Positions 44,231 to 53,029 of a stretch of 64,000 bases of DNA are shown here, one piece after another. Every line of letters begins with the position of its first letter. The first letter of the stretch is position 1. The notes under the pieces are model-generated. The model ran no database searches. It was not told where the DNA came from and saw only the letters and a program-made list of their open reading frames with translations. The stretch is from assembly GCF_001650725.1 (NCBI RefSeq), contig NZ_LXVX01000034.1, positions 372,001 through 436,000 on the forward strand, read 5' to 3'. Source of the stretch: Sphingobium sp. TCM1 (GTDB taxonomy: Bacteria; Pseudomonadota; Alphaproteobacteria; Sphingomonadales; Sphingomonadaceae). A program made the translations under genes and the position numbers.

Positions 44231-47101
44231 ATGACCATGTCTTCACGCCACCATCATTTTCGTATTGCGTTGTTCGCCGCTTCGGCGCTCGGTTCGCTGA
44301 CGCTGGCCCAGGCCGTCGTCGCGCAGGATGCCGCGCCGCAGGCCGATGCCGTCGCCGCCGCCCCGCAGGATAGCGACGTCGCCGACATCGTCGTGACCGG
44401 CATCCGCGGATCGCTCCAGAGCGCGACCAATGCCAAGAAGGACGCGGTCGCCTTCGGCGACTCCATCTTCGCCGAGGATATCGGCAAGCTGCCCGCCACA
44501 AACCTTGCGGAAACGCTGAACCGGATGCCGGGCGTCCGCCTCAACCGCGACATCAACGGCGAAGGCACGCAGGTCGCCATCCGCGGCCTCGGCCCCAGCT
44601 TCACCCGCGTCCTGCTCAACGGCTCGCAGCTTCAGGTCGCGTCGGACGGCGGCACCAACGGCGGCAGCGCCAACCGCGAAGTCGATCTCGACTTCTTCCC
44701 GTCCGAACTCTTCACCCGTCTCGACCTCGCCAAGAGCCCGTCGCCTTCGACGCTGGAAGGCGGCATCGCCGGCACCGTCAACCTGCGCAACGCGCGTCCC
44801 TTCGACAAGCCGGGCACCCATGTCACCGTTGTGGCGCAGGGCCAGTATACCGACAATAACGACAAGATTTCCCCGCGCGGCGCGATCGTCGCCAGCCACA
44901 CCACCGACACGTTCGGCATCCTGCTCGGTGTCGCCGGGGTCAAGACCAAGACCCGCGTCAACGGCTTTGAATCGGTCGGCTGGACCGACGGCAATCTCGG
45001 TGCCGGCGATCCGGGCGGCAATAATTTCTCCTGGGCGTCGGTCGTTCCGCGCAGCGCGGGCCATGGCCTCGTCGCCGGCCAGCCGGTCGATGTGGTCGCG
45101 ACCTCGGGCCTGACCCGCGACCAGCTGAGCACCGCGCTCATCCCCCGCCTCGGCCGCCCCAGCCTGACCGATGGCACCCGCTCGCGCATCTCGGCCCTGG
45201 CGTCGCTCGAATGGCGCCCCAGTGACGAACTGCACTTTGCCCTGGACGGCATCTGGGCCAGGTCGCAGCGCGACTATACCAAGGTCAACATGAACTGGCA
45301 GGTCCGCAATTCCGGCCCAGGCACCAGCGCGCAGTCGACCGGCGGCATGATCCCGATCGACCTGACCGTCGATGACAATGGAGTTGTGACCAGCGGCACC
45401 TTCGCCAATTCGTCCTTCTTCCTCGAAGCCAGCCTGTTCAAGCAGACGACGAAATTCTGGAACATCAACCCCAGCCTCAGCTGGCAGCCGACCGACGATC
45501 TGAAGGTCGATCTTTCCGCCAACTATTCGAAGAGCCGCTTCTTCCGCGAACAGCCGACCTGGGCGTTCCAGACGACGCCGCAGTCGGGCGTGGACGTCTA
45601 TTATGACAATACAGGCGGCGATTACCCGTCGATCACCACCAATCTCGACCTGAACGATCCGAACAACGGCAGCTGGCAATGGTATCGCCAGAATATCCAG
45701 CTGGTGCGGCGCAAGACGGAAACCAAGGGCGCGCATCTGGACGTCACCTATGGCGACGATCTGTTCAACGTGAAGGTCGGCGCGGCCTTTGACCAGGCGA
45801 CCCGCTCGATCCGCGCCTATGACAACAGCTCGCCCTATCAGCTGTCCGTCTGTGGCACCGGCTGCACCGGCGCCACCGGCTCGATCACCACCAGCCAGAT
45901 TCCCCAATATCTCAAAAGCTCTTCGACAGCCGGCTTCATCGTGCCTGACTTCAATGCCATCAAGCAGGCGACCAACTATGCCAGCTATCGCGACAGTGCG
46001 CCGGAAACGCGCGGGGCGGTCACTGGCGGCGCCACGGGCGACATGGATGAAAAGGTGTGGGGGGCCTATTTCGAGCTGAACGGCGTCACCACCATCGCGG
46101 GTCGCGATCTGCACATCAACACCGGTATGCGCTACGCCCGCACCGATCAGGAAGTGGTGGGGCCAAGCCAGGTCGGCACCACCATCGTCGATATCACGTC
46201 GCGGTCCAAGTACGAGAATTTCCTGCCATCGATCAACCTGACCTATGATGTCGCCGACAATGTCAAGCTGCGCGCGTCGGCGTCGCGGACGATGACCCGT
46301 CCCGACGCGGGCCAGATCCTGCCGGGCATCACATTCTCCGATCCTTCGGCATTGATGGCGACCGCCGGCAACCCCGACCTGAAGCCCTACACGTCGGACA
46401 ATTACGATCTGGGTGGTGAAATCTACACTGGCGGCATCGGCTATGTCGGCCTTTCGGCATTCATGAAGAATATCCAGGGCTTCACCGTCACCACCTCGAA
46501 CGAAGTGTCGTTCGGCTCGCTCAACATTCCGTTCGACAGCCTGTTGTCGACCCAGCAGAATGCCCTGAACGATCGCGCGGCGGCGACGGGGGTTTCGGTC
46601 AGCAACTTGCCGATCACCGTCAACCGGCCGGTCAACCTGAGCGATCTCAAGATCAAGGGTCTGGAACTGACTTGGGTCCAGCCGCTCGACTTCCTGGTCA
46701 AGGGGCTCGGCTTCTCGGCCAACGGCACCTATCTCGACCAGTCCTCCTCGTCGGGCCTCGTGGCGACCGGCGTGTCGAAATATTCCTACAATCTTCAGGG
46801 CTTCTATGAAAATGGCGGGCTGTCGGTCAGCCTGAACTATGTCTGGAACGACAAGTCGATTGCGGTCAACCGGCCGCAGAACGGCATCCAGAATGCGTCG
46901 CTGCGGTCCGACGCCCGCGGCCAGCTCGACCTGTCGGCCGGCTATCAGCTGCCCTTCCTCAACAATGGCGTGCGCCTGACGCTCGATGCGCTCAACATCA
47001 CCGACGAGCCGATCCGCACCACCTTCGAATATGATAATGCCGCCTATTCGGTCTATTATCCCGGCCGCACGATCATGGCCGGCATCCGGGCCAATTTCTG
47101 A
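44231..47101 (+). CDS. TonB-dependent outer-membrane receptor, probable oligosaccharide importer
   Basis: Protein of 956 aa. A signal peptide (to VVAQ, about residue 32) and a short linker with DIVVTGIRGSLQSA (TonB-box region) lead into the plug domain (EDIGKLPATNLAETLNRMPGV, a part; IRGLGPSFTRVLLNG) and a 22-strand barrel ending in IMAGIRANF. It is of the Caulobacter-type receptor family used for carbohydrates. Control by an operator shared with xylX, and its place after the xylan/uronate operon, suggest import of xylooligosaccharides or aldouronates. Start ATG 44231; ATG 44237 is also possible. It ends in a clear terminator. Confidence 0.9.
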   Translation: MTMSSRHHHFRIALFAASALGSLTLAQAVVAQDAAPQADAVAAAPQDSDVADIVVTGIRGSLQSATNAKKDAVAFGDSIFAEDIGKLPATNLAETLNRMPGVRLNRDINGEGTQVAIRGLGPSFTRVLLNGSQLQVASDGGTNGGSANREVDLDFFPSELFTRLDLAKSPSPSTLEGGIAGTVNLRNARPFDKPGTHVTVVAQGQYTDNNDKISPRGAIVASHTTDTFGILLGVAGVKTKTRVNGFESVGWTDGNLGAGDPGGNNFSWASVVPRSAGHGLVAGQPVDVVATSGLTRDQLSTALIPRLGRPSLTDGTRSRISALASLEWRPSDELHFALDGIWARSQRDYTKVNMNWQVRNSGPGTSAQSTGGMIPIDLTVDDNGVVTSGTFANSSFFLEASLFKQTTKFWNINPSLSWQPTDDLKVDLSANYSKSRFFREQPTWAFQTTPQSGVDVYYDNTGGDYPSITTNLDLNDPNNGSWQWYRQNIQLVRRKTETKGAHLDVTYGDDLFNVKVGAAFDQATRSIRAYDNSSPYQLSVCGTGCTGATGSITTSQIPQYLKSSSTAGFIVPDFNAIKQATNYASYRDSAPETRGAVTGGATGDMDEKVWGAYFELNGVTTIAGRDLHINTGMRYARTDQEVVGPSQVGTTIVDITSRSKYENFLPSINLTYDVADNVKLRASASRTMTRPDAGQILPGITFSDPSALMATAGNPDLKPYTSDNYDLGGEIYTGGIGYVGLSAFMKNIQGFTVTTSNEVSFGSLNIPFDSLLSTQQNALNDRAAATGVSVSNLPITVNRPVNLSDLKIKGLELTWVQPLDFLVKGLGFSANGTYLDQSSSSGLVATGVSKYSYNLQGFYENGGLSVSLNYVWNDKSIAVNRPQNGIQNASLRSDARGQLDLSAGYQLPFLNNGVRLTLDALNITDEPIRTTFEYDNAAYSVYYPGRTIMAGIRANF

Positions 47102-47123
47102 TCCTCCCCCAGGGACACCTGAC

Positions 47124-47151
47124 AGGGCCGGCCGCAACGCCGGCCCTTTTT
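47124..47151 (+). terminator. Rho-independent terminator of the TonB receptor gene
   Basis: A perfect 9-bp stem AGGGCCGGC/GCCGGCCCT (47124-47132 with 47139-47147) has a 6-nt loop, followed by TTTTC. Confidence 0.9.
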
Positions 47152-47489
47152 CTTGAAAGGACAGTGCTTCCAATGTTGGATTTTATCTGATCTGTCCCGT
47201 TCCATGACCCGGCATGGCTCCATCAAATTCTGGCTCTCTGCTGGCCCGATAGACGCGGCGGCGACCCGCCCCGTGACCTGGGCGGCGCGTCGGCGTGACC
47301 CTGGGGGCGCGTCGCTGTCGCGTCGCCCTGACCCGCAAGGCGCCTCGGGGGCGCGTGGCCGTGACGTCCCTGGCCTGTCGCCGCCGCGCCGCCGCCGCAT
47401 TTCCAGGGAAAAGCCCGGAAATGCGAAGCCAGCGACGGTGTGAACTTCGTGGCCATGACCCCCTGATGACCCTGCAAAGGAAGGCGACG
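47152..47489. other. 338-bp intergenic region before the SGNH hydrolase gene
   Basis: No gene could be supported. It begins AT-rich, with a small palindrome CCAATGTTGG (47170-47179), and then holds about 180 bp of very GC-rich sequence with irregular GGCGCGTC/GCGTGACC-like repeats. The frame open at 47153-47443 is arginine/proline-rich and looks non-coding. The SGNH gene's ribosome-binding site (AAGGAAGG) is at the end. Confidence 0.4.
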
Positions 47490-48716
47490 ATGCGTCTCTC
47501 TTTTCTCTTCTGTCTGCCGCTTGTCCTCCTCGCCGCGCCGTCTCAGGCCAGAACCTGCACGCCGGCCTGGGTGGCGGGCTGGGCCTCGTCGCAGTTCCGC
47601 CCGACCGGCGACGCGGAACTGCCCGCCGGGACGCTGGCCGACAGGACATTGCGCCAGATCGTCCGTCCCTCCGTGTCGGGCGACCGGCTCCGCGTCCGCT
47701 TCTCCAACCTGGCCGGCACCAGGCCGCTCCGCATCGCCGGCGCCAGCATCGCCCGCGCCAAGGTCGCTGCCGCGCCGACGGTCGATCCCGCGACGCTCAT
47801 CTCGCTCCGCTTCGACGGCGCGCCGGAGGTCATCATCCCGCCCGGCGCCGACTATCTGTCCGATCCGGTCGCGCTGCCGGCCAGGGCGTTCGATCATATC
47901 GCCGTCTCGATCCGCTATGATGGCGAGCCGGAACAGACCGCGCATCCCGGCTCGCGCGCCACCTCCTGGCATCTGCCGGGCGATCATCTAACCGATCCGG
48001 CGATGGCTGGGGCCGTCAGCTTCGATCACTGGTTCCATCTCGCCGGGTTGGAAGTCGAACGCTGCTTACCCTCGAAGCTGATCGTCGCGCTCGGCGATTC
48101 CATCACCGATGGCAAGGGGTCCACCACCAATGGCAATGATCGCTGGACCGATCGGCTGGCGGAGCGGCTCCAGGCCGATCCCAAACGCCGCGATATCGCC
48201 GTCGTCAACCAAGGGATCGGCGGCAACCGCCTGCTCGACGACGGGCTTGGTCCCAATGCGCTGGCGCGGCTGGACCGCGACGTGCTGGCCCAGCCGGGCG
48301 TCACCCACCTGATCCTGCTGGAAGGGATCAACGACCTTGGCACCCTGACCCGCGACGCGCCGGTTGGCGAGGGCGCGCACAAGGCGCATGTCGCCCGCAT
48401 CATCGGCGCCTATCGTCAGATCATCGCCCGCGCCCATGGCAGGGGCGTGAAGGTGATCGGCGCCACCGTCATGCCCTTCGTCGGCAACGGCTATTATCAT
48501 GCTGATGCCCGCAATGAGGCGGACCGGCAGGCGGTGAACGCGTGGATCAGGACGCCGGGCCATTTCGACGCGGTAGTGGATTTCGACCGCGTGACCCGCG
48601 ATCCGGCGCGGCCCGACCGGTTGCTGCCCGCCTTTGACGGCGGCGATGCGCTCCATCCCTCGCCGGGGGGCTATCGGGCGATGGGGGATGCCATTCCGCT
48701 CAGCCTTTTCGACTGA
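47490..48716 (+). CDS. Secreted SGNH/GDSL hydrolase, possible carbohydrate esterase
   Basis: Protein of 408 aa with a Sec signal (MRLSFLFCLPLVLLAAPSQA). An N-terminal beta-rich domain (about 25-185) is followed by an SGNH hydrolase domain with all four blocks: GDSITDG (Ser), GIGGNRLLDD (Gly), EGINDLG (Asn) and GGDALHPSPGGY (Asp/His). Members deacylate lipids or acetylated sugars. Following a xylan-type locus, a role as acetyl-xylooligosaccharide esterase is plausible but unproven. The start is ATG 47490, behind AAGGAAGG; the longer frame from 47295 is arginine-rich noise. Its end overlaps the convergent AsnC-type gene by 17 bp. Confidence 0.85.
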   Translation: MRLSFLFCLPLVLLAAPSQARTCTPAWVAGWASSQFRPTGDAELPAGTLADRTLRQIVRPSVSGDRLRVRFSNLAGTRPLRIAGASIARAKVAAAPTVDPATLISLRFDGAPEVIIPPGADYLSDPVALPARAFDHIAVSIRYDGEPEQTAHPGSRATSWHLPGDHLTDPAMAGAVSFDHWFHLAGLEVERCLPSKLIVALGDSITDGKGSTTNGNDRWTDRLAERLQADPKRRDIAVVNQGIGGNRLLDDGLGPNALARLDRDVLAQPGVTHLILLEGINDLGTLTRDAPVGEGAHKAHVARIIGAYRQIIARAHGRGVKVIGATVMPFVGNGYYHADARNEADRQAVNAWIRTPGHFDAVVDFDRVTRDPARPDRLLPAFDGGDALHPSPGGYRAMGDAIPLSLFD

Positions 48717-49191
48717 CCCTCTTGTGCCCCGCCTCCAGCACCGTCTCCATCGCGACGAAGGTGGATGTGCTGGCGACATGGGGCAGGGCGCTGATCTTTT
48801 CGCCCAGCACGATGCGGTATCGCCGGATGTCCGCCGTCCGAACCTTCAGCAGATAGTCGAAATTGCTCGCCAGCATATGGCATTCTTCGACCTCCGGGAT
48901 GCGCCGCACCGCCGCGTTGAACTCGCCCAGCGCCGCTTCCCGCGTGTCGGACAGCTTCACCTCGGTAAAGGCGATATGGTCCATCCCCAGTTTTGCCGGA
49001 TCGACGATCGCGCGAAAGCCGCGAATGACGCCTGCCTCCTGCAAGCGTTTCAGCCTGACCTGGCAGGGCGTCTTGGACAGGCCGACCTGGGCGGCCAGAT
49101 CGGTGACGGTCATGCGGCCGTCATCGACCAGCGCGGCGATGATCCGCCGGTCGAAATCATCCAGTTCGACGGATTTTGGCATATTTTCCAT
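48700..49191 (-). CDS. Lrp/AsnC-family regulator, probable proline-responsive PutR
   Basis: Protein of 163 aa: a winged helix-turn-helix (RRIIAALVDDGRMTVTDLAAQVGLSKTP, a part; about 14-40) and a C-terminal AsnC/RAM ligand-binding domain (about 70-150). It is divergent from putA with 99 bp between starts, the classical position of PutR, an activator of proline breakdown in alphaproteobacteria. That PutA here lacks its own DNA-binding domain fits separate control. Effector assignment to proline is from context. Confidence 0.88.
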   Translation of the reverse strand: MENMPKSVELDDFDRRIIAALVDDGRMTVTDLAAQVGLSKTPCQVRLKRLQEAGVIRGFRAIVDPAKLGMDHIAFTEVKLSDTREAALGEFNAAVRRIPEVEECHMLASNFDYLLKVRTADIRRYRIVLGEKISALPHVASTSTFVAMETVLEAGHKRVSRKG

Positions 49192-49290
49192 GCCATCTGC
49201 CTAGCAGGGGCCATGTAATAAGTCACTTCGTCCGATTCATGGGTCTGGATAAGGCGGAACGACATAAGAAGTTGGATTATTCTGACCGGC

Positions 49291-52200
49291 ATGACCGACC
49301 AGCCCCCCTTTGCCGCCTTCGCCCCCGCCATCCGCCAGCCCACCCCGCTGCGCGAGGCGATCACTGCCGCCTATCGCCGCGACGAGGCGGAGGCGCTGGC
49401 GCCGCTGATCGCCGCAGCGACCCTGCCGGAAACGACGAGGGCTGCCATTGCGGATACCGCCCGCACCCTCGTCACCGCGCTGCGCGCCAATCACAAGGGT
49501 AGCGGCGTGGAAGGGCTGGTGCAGGAATATGCGCTCTCCAGCCAGGAGGGCGTCGCCCTGATGTGCCTTGCCGAAGCGCTGCTGCGCATCCCCGACACCG
49601 CGACGCGCGACGCGCTGATCCGCGACAAGATCGCCGACGGCGACTGGGGCTCGCATCTGGGCGGCGACAAGTCGCTGTTCGTCAACGCCGCCACCTGGGG
49701 GCTGGTCGTCACCGGCAAGCTGGTCGGCAGCGTCGATGATCGCGGCCTGGGCGCGGCGCTGACCCGCCTCGTCGCCCGTGCCGGCGAACCGGTCATCCGC
49801 CGCGGGGTGGACCTTGCCATGCGGATGATGGGCGAACAGTTCGTCACCGGCGAGACGATCAGGGAAGCGTTGAAGCGCGCGAAGGACATGGAGGCCAAGG
49901 GCTTCGCCTACAGCTACGACATGCTGGGGGAGGCGGCAACCACCGCCGCTGACGCGAAGCGCTATTATGCCGATTATGAACAGGCGATCCACGCCATCGG
50001 CAAGGCATCGGCCGGGCGCGGCATCTATGCCGGGCCGGGCATCTCGATCAAGCTGTCGGCCCTCCACCCGCGCTATGTCCGGGCGCAGGCGGATCGTGTC
50101 ATGGGCGAGCTGCTCCCCGCCGTGAAGCAGCTGGCGCTATTGTCGAAAGGCTACGACATCGGCCTCAACATCGACGCGGAGGAGGCCGACCGGCTCGAAC
50201 TTTCGCTCGATCTGCTGGAAAGCCTCGCCACCGATCCCGACCTTGCCGGCTGGAACGGCCTTGGCTTCGTGGTGCAGGGCTATGGCAAGCGCTGCCCCTT
50301 CGTCATCGACTGGATCATCGATCTCGCCCGCCGCGCCGATCGCCGCATCATGGTGCGGCTGGTCAAGGGCGCCTATTGGGACGCGGAGATCAAGCGCGCA
50401 CAGGTCGATGGCCTGACCGATTTTCCGGTCTACACGCGCAAGGTCCATACCGACGTCGCCTATGTCGCCTGCGCGCAAAAGCTATTGGCCGCGTCTGACG
50501 CCGTCTTCCCGCAATTTGCGACGCACAATGCCCAGACGCTTTCCACCATCTACCATCTCGCCGGCCCCGATTTCGCGATCGGCGACTATGAATTCCAGTG
50601 CCTGCACGGCATGGGCGAGCCGCTCTACGAACAGGTCGTGGGCGCGGGCAAGCTGAACCGCCCCTGCCGCATCTATGCGCCGGTGGGCACGCATGAGACG
50701 TTGCTGGCCTATCTCGTTCGCCGACTGCTGGAAAATGGCGCGAACAGCAGCTTCGTCAACCGCATCGCCGATCCCGAAGTCTCGGTGGAGGAGATGATCG
50801 CCGACCCGGTCGATGTCGTGCGCGCCATGGCCCATCCCGGCAATCGCCACGACCAGATCGCGCTGCCGGCCCATCTCTATCCCGACCGCCGCAATTCGGA
50901 CGGCCTCGACCTCAGCAATGAAACGACGCTCGCCACCCTGGGCGAAGCGTTGCGGCATAGCGCCACGATCGCCTGGACCGCCGCGCCGGAAGGCCGCATG
51001 CACCCGTCGCACACCGTGTTCAATCCCGCCGATCATCGCGACGTGGTGGGGCGCGTCACCGAAGCAACGGCGGAGGAAGCGCGCGCCGCGGCCATCTGCG
51101 CCGCCGCGTCGCGCTGGCCCAACAGCCCGGTCGCCGATCGCGCCGCCGCGCTGGATCGCGCCGCCGACTCGATGCAGTCGCGGATGCCGGTCCTGCTTGG
51201 GCTCATCGTCCGCGAAGCCGGTAAGTCGCTGCCCAATGCGATCGCCGAAGTGCGGGAGGCGATCGACTTCCTGCGCTACTATGCGGCGCAGGCCCGCAGC
51301 ACCTTCGGCCCCGCGCAGGTCGCGCTTGGCCCCGTGACCTGCATCAGCCCCTGGAACTTCCCGCTCGCCATCTTCACGGGTCAGGTCGCGGCCGCGCTGG
51401 TTGCGGGCAATCCGGTGCTGGCCAAGCCGGCCGAGGAAACCCCGCTGATAGCCGCCGAAGCCGTCCGCCTGCTGCACGAAGCCGGCGTGCCCGCCGACGC
51501 GCTGCAACTGCTCCCCGGCGACGGGCGGATCGGCGCCGCGCTGGTGGCCGCGCCGCAGACCGCCGCCGTCATGTTCACCGGTTCGACAGAGGTCGCCCGC
51601 CTGATTCAGCGCCAGCTTTCGACCCGCCTGTCGCAGGCCGGCAGGCCGATCCCGCTGATCGCCGAGACCGGCGGCCAGAATGCGATGATCGTGGATTCCT
51701 CCGCGCTCGCGGAACAGGTGGTGGCCGACGTCATCGCCTCTGCCTTCGACAGCGCGGGCCAGCGCTGTTCGGCGCTGCGCATTCTCTGCCTGCAGGAGGA
51801 TGTCGCCGACCGGACGCTGACCATGCTCAAGGGCGCGCTGGCGCAATTGCGGATCGGCCGCACCGACGCGCTCAAGGTCGATATCGGCCCGGTCATCAGC
51901 GCTGAAGCGCGCGATGCGATCAACGCCCATATCGACGCCATGGCGGCGCTCGGTCGCAAGGTGGAGCAGAGCGTGCTGCCCGCCGAGGCGAGGCACGGCA
52001 CCTTCGTCCCGCCGACGATCATCGAGATCGACAGCATCGCGGACCTGAGCCGCGAGGTCTTCGGTCCCGTCCTCCATGTCCTGCGCTTCCGGCGCGACCG
52101 GATGGACGCACTGGTCGATCAGATCAACGCCACGGGCTATGGCCTGACCTTCGGCCTCCATACCCGGCTGGACGAGACGGTCGCCCGCGTGACGAGCCGG

Positions 52201-52893
52201 GTGCGGGTCGGCAACATCTATGTGAACCGCAATGTGATCGGCGCGATCGTCGGCGTCCAGCCTTTCGGCGGCTGTGGCCTGTCGGGGACCGGGCCGAAGG
52301 CGGGCGGGCCGCTCTATCTCGGCCGTCTGGTCGCCACCCCCCCGGTGTTCGCGGAGCGCGTCAGCCATCTGCGCTCCCCGCTCCATGCCTTCGCCGACTG
52401 GCTCGACGCACAGGGGGAGGGGGAGGCCGCCATCCAGGCCCGCCGCACCGGCGATGCGTCGGCGCTCGGCGTCGAACTGGCGCTGCCCGGTCCGGTGGGG
52501 GAAAGGAATCTCTACGCGCTGCATCCGCGCGGCCGCATCCTGCTGCGCCCCGCCACGCGGCAGGGGCTGTTCCGCCAGATGGCGGCCGTCCTCGCCACCG
52601 GCAATCATGGCGTGGTGCAGGGCATGACCATCCCGCCGGGCCTGCCCGCCGAGGTTGCAGCCTGTTTCGGCACGGACGCGACCGGCCATTATGCCGCCGC
52701 GCTGGTCGAGGGCGACGCTGCCAAGATCGCGGCGACCGCGCAGTGCGTCGCTGATCTGCCCGGCCCGATCGTATCGGTCCATGCCGACGATCATGGCCAT
52801 GGCTATTGCCTCGACTGGCTACTGGAAGAGCAGTCGACGTCGGTGAACACCACGGCCGCTGGCGGCAATGCCAGCCTGATGATGATTGGGTGA
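49291..52893 (+). CDS. putA: Bifunctional proline dehydrogenase / L-glutamate gamma-semialdehyde dehydrogenase PutA
   Basis: Oxidises proline to glutamate in two steps, 1200 aa. The proline dehydrogenase barrel (about 75-460) has KGAYWDAEIKRAQ and YAPVGTHETLLAYLVRRLLENGANSSFVNR (a part) for FAD binding. The aldehyde dehydrogenase domain (about 530-1010) has SPWNFPLAIFTGQ, ETGGQNAMIVDSSA (Glu) and the catalytic Cys in FDSAGQRCSALR. About 180 further C-terminal residues follow. The N-terminal ribbon-helix-helix DNA-binding domain of trifunctional PutA is absent, so regulation falls to the divergent AsnC-type gene. Start ATG 49291. Confidence 0.96.
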   Translation: MTDQPPFAAFAPAIRQPTPLREAITAAYRRDEAEALAPLIAAATLPETTRAAIADTARTLVTALRANHKGSGVEGLVQEYALSSQEGVALMCLAEALLRIPDTATRDALIRDKIADGDWGSHLGGDKSLFVNAATWGLVVTGKLVGSVDDRGLGAALTRLVARAGEPVIRRGVDLAMRMMGEQFVTGETIREALKRAKDMEAKGFAYSYDMLGEAATTAADAKRYYADYEQAIHAIGKASAGRGIYAGPGISIKLSALHPRYVRAQADRVMGELLPAVKQLALLSKGYDIGLNIDAEEADRLELSLDLLESLATDPDLAGWNGLGFVVQGYGKRCPFVIDWIIDLARRADRRIMVRLVKGAYWDAEIKRAQVDGLTDFPVYTRKVHTDVAYVACAQKLLAASDAVFPQFATHNAQTLSTIYHLAGPDFAIGDYEFQCLHGMGEPLYEQVVGAGKLNRPCRIYAPVGTHETLLAYLVRRLLENGANSSFVNRIADPEVSVEEMIADPVDVVRAMAHPGNRHDQIALPAHLYPDRRNSDGLDLSNETTLATLGEALRHSATIAWTAAPEGRMHPSHTVFNPADHRDVVGRVTEATAEEARAAAICAAASRWPNSPVADRAAALDRAADSMQSRMPVLLGLIVREAGKSLPNAIAEVREAIDFLRYYAAQARSTFGPAQVALGPVTCISPWNFPLAIFTGQVAAALVAGNPVLAKPAEETPLIAAEAVRLLHEAGVPADALQLLPGDGRIGAALVAAPQTAAVMFTGSTEVARLIQRQLSTRLSQAGRPIPLIAETGGQNAMIVDSSALAEQVVADVIASAFDSAGQRCSALRILCLQEDVADRTLTMLKGALAQLRIGRTDALKVDIGPVISAEARDAINAHIDAMAALGRKVEQSVLPAEARHGTFVPPTIIEIDSIADLSREVFGPVLHVLRFRRDRMDALVDQINATGYGLTFGLHTRLDETVARVTSRVRVGNIYVNRNVIGAIVGVQPFGGCGLSGTGPKAGGPLYLGRLVATPPVFAERVSHLRSPLHAFADWLDAQGEGEAAIQARRTGDASALGVELALPGPVGERNLYALHPRGRILLRPATRQGLFRQMAAVLATGNHGVVQGMTIPPGLPAEVAACFGTDATGHYAAALVEGDAAKIAATAQCVADLPGPIVSVHADDHGHGYCLDWLLEEQSTSVNTTAAGGNASLMMIG

Positions 52894-53029
52894 ACCAGGC
52901 GGCGCGTAAAGCCTTGGCGAGGTCGTTTTACCTGTCCAGTTCGGTGTCGGTTTTTTCGCCCTGCCGTTCCGGTTAACGAAAAAATAAAGGGAAAATGCGA
53001 AGACCGGGTGGAATTGGAGACCTGCCGAT

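Noticed and set aside
47153..47443. 96-aa frame between the TonB receptor and SGNH hydrolase genes
   Set aside because: Arg/Pro/Ser-rich, starts inside the terminator region and shows no recognisable feature; treated as non-coding.
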